From Spirosoma endbachense (GTDB lineage Bacteria > Bacteroidota > Bacteroidia > Cytophagales > Spirosomataceae), in assembly GCF_010233585.1 (NCBI RefSeq), contig NZ_CP045997.1:4369332-4433331 (forward strand): a stretch of DNA of 64,000 nucleotides, in the 5' to 3' direction. The notes under the pieces were generated by a model that made no database searches, was not told the origin of the DNA, and saw only the letters and a program-made list of their open reading frames with translations. Below are positions 63,677 through 64,000 of the stretch, piece by piece. The stretch's first letter is position 1. Every line of letters begins with the position of its first letter. A program made the position numbers and the translations under genes.

Positions 63677-64000
63677 ATGCGCATGACTATAAAATACGTC
63701 CTACTCTTTGGCTTAGGATACAGCCTGGCGACCTGTTCACCAGCAACTTACACTAAAATTCCAACGGGAGGTGGCCCGGCGTTTTTCAGCTATAAACCCA
63801 ACAACGGCCCGGCCAAAATTTCGGCCCACCGGGGCGGAGGTGATTTGACAGGCTACCCCGAAAACTGCATTGAATCGTTCGCGTTTCTGGCTAAAAAGTT
63901 ACCCGTCATTATTGAGTGTGATATTGACCTGACCAAAGACAGCGTCATGGTGATGATGCACGATGCCACACTCGACCGTACAACGACCGCTACGGGCAAA
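63677..64000 (+). CDS. Glycerophosphodiester phosphodiesterase lipoprotein (5' part)
   Basis: The gene runs off the window after 108 codons. A signal peptide ends in SLATC with a lipid cysteine at about residue 20. The GDPD domain begins with ISAHRGG (catalytic His), followed by YPENCIESF (Glu), IIECDIDLTKDSVMVMMHDATLDRTT (metal acidic residues and second His). It would cleave glycerophosphodiesters to glycerol-3-phosphate in the periplasm. The 246 bases between the hairpin and this start show a small AGCGC/GCGCT inverted repeat but no exact -7 box. Confidence 0.9.
   Translation, partial: MRMTIKYVLLFGLGYSLATCSPATYTKIPTGGGPAFFSYKPNNGPAKISAHRGGGDLTGYPENCIESFAFLAKKLPVIIECDIDLTKDSVMVMMHDATLDRTTTATGK

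Overview
The window looks like chromosome of a Bacteroidota member of the Cytophagales, most like Spirosoma or a close relative. This is inferred from gene content, not from a database match. The evidence is two secreted proteins with type IX secretion (T9SS) C-terminal sorting domains, a hybrid two-component system with an AraC output, an Oar-like TonB-dependent receptor, lipoproteins with short acidic or basic stretches after the lipid cysteine, several TAnnTTTG promoter boxes with little Shine-Dalgarno signal, a VF530/DUF2132 protein and a YfiT-type bacillithiol transferase. GC content is near 50 percent apart from one AT-rich leader at 47.7-48.0 kb. There is no phage, insertion sequence, CRISPR array or rRNA operon. 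Two tRNA genes are present, Ser(CGA) and Val(GAC).

Layout. 0-6.5 kb: tRNA-Ser, then a six-gene minus-strand run (flippase-like membrane protein, GT2, NodB deacetylase, GT2, TatD, asparaginase) that looks like a lipid-linked glycan assembly and modification unit followed by two housekeeping hydrolases. 6.5-12.3 kb: ruvC-yjbQ, a DUF255 thioredoxin-fold protein, a T9SS-secreted protein of unknown function and a CpsB-like PHP phosphatase. 12.5-18.1 kb: a regulatory block of one giant hybrid sensor and two stand-alone LytTR regulators. 18.3-24 kb: lipoprotein, alpha/beta hydrolase plus UMF1 transporter, tRNA-Val and an ELWxxDGT-repeat T9SS protein. 24-31.2 kb: a putative sugar or sugar-acid catabolic cluster (MFS carrier, two SDRs, a Tat-exported TIM-barrel isomerase and a large protein ending in cytochrome c).

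31-45.5 kb: small lipoproteins, DUF1801, serine hydrolase, GH43-like propeller, aldo/keto reductase, MpaB-like oxygenase, LysR plus threonine synthase, AlkA, DUF4403, an unlisted 51-residue Cys-rich membrane protein, bacillithiol transferase, inositol monophosphatase and threonine aldolase. 45.5-59.2 kb: a GNAT-nitrilase fusion, an Oar-like TonB receptor, a DUF819 permease, a DoxX/Crp/NTF2/AraC module, a subtilisin lipoprotein, and a FabH-like synthase directly abutting a large membrane protein. 59.2-64 kb: leuS, an LLM flavin oxidoreductase and the start of a secreted glycerophosphodiesterase lipoprotein.

The most unusual signal is in the spaces between genes. Many gene ends, especially convergent ones, carry very long perfect hairpins with unrelated sequences. 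In four places (31.2, 40.4, 52.4 and 63.3 kb) the tip of such a hairpin holds a GTGCCAC...GTGGCAC palindrome. Two of these share a homologous interior of 42-52 nt, as if a small palindromic element had inserted into pre-existing hairpins. A second repeat family built on GCAGTCTTCAGTAGGCAGT occurs at 7.5, 27.5 and 37.1 kb, with a remnant at 35.8 kb. A third signal is a 21-bp-period direct repeat upstream of a TActTTTG promoter box ahead of the two LytTR genes.
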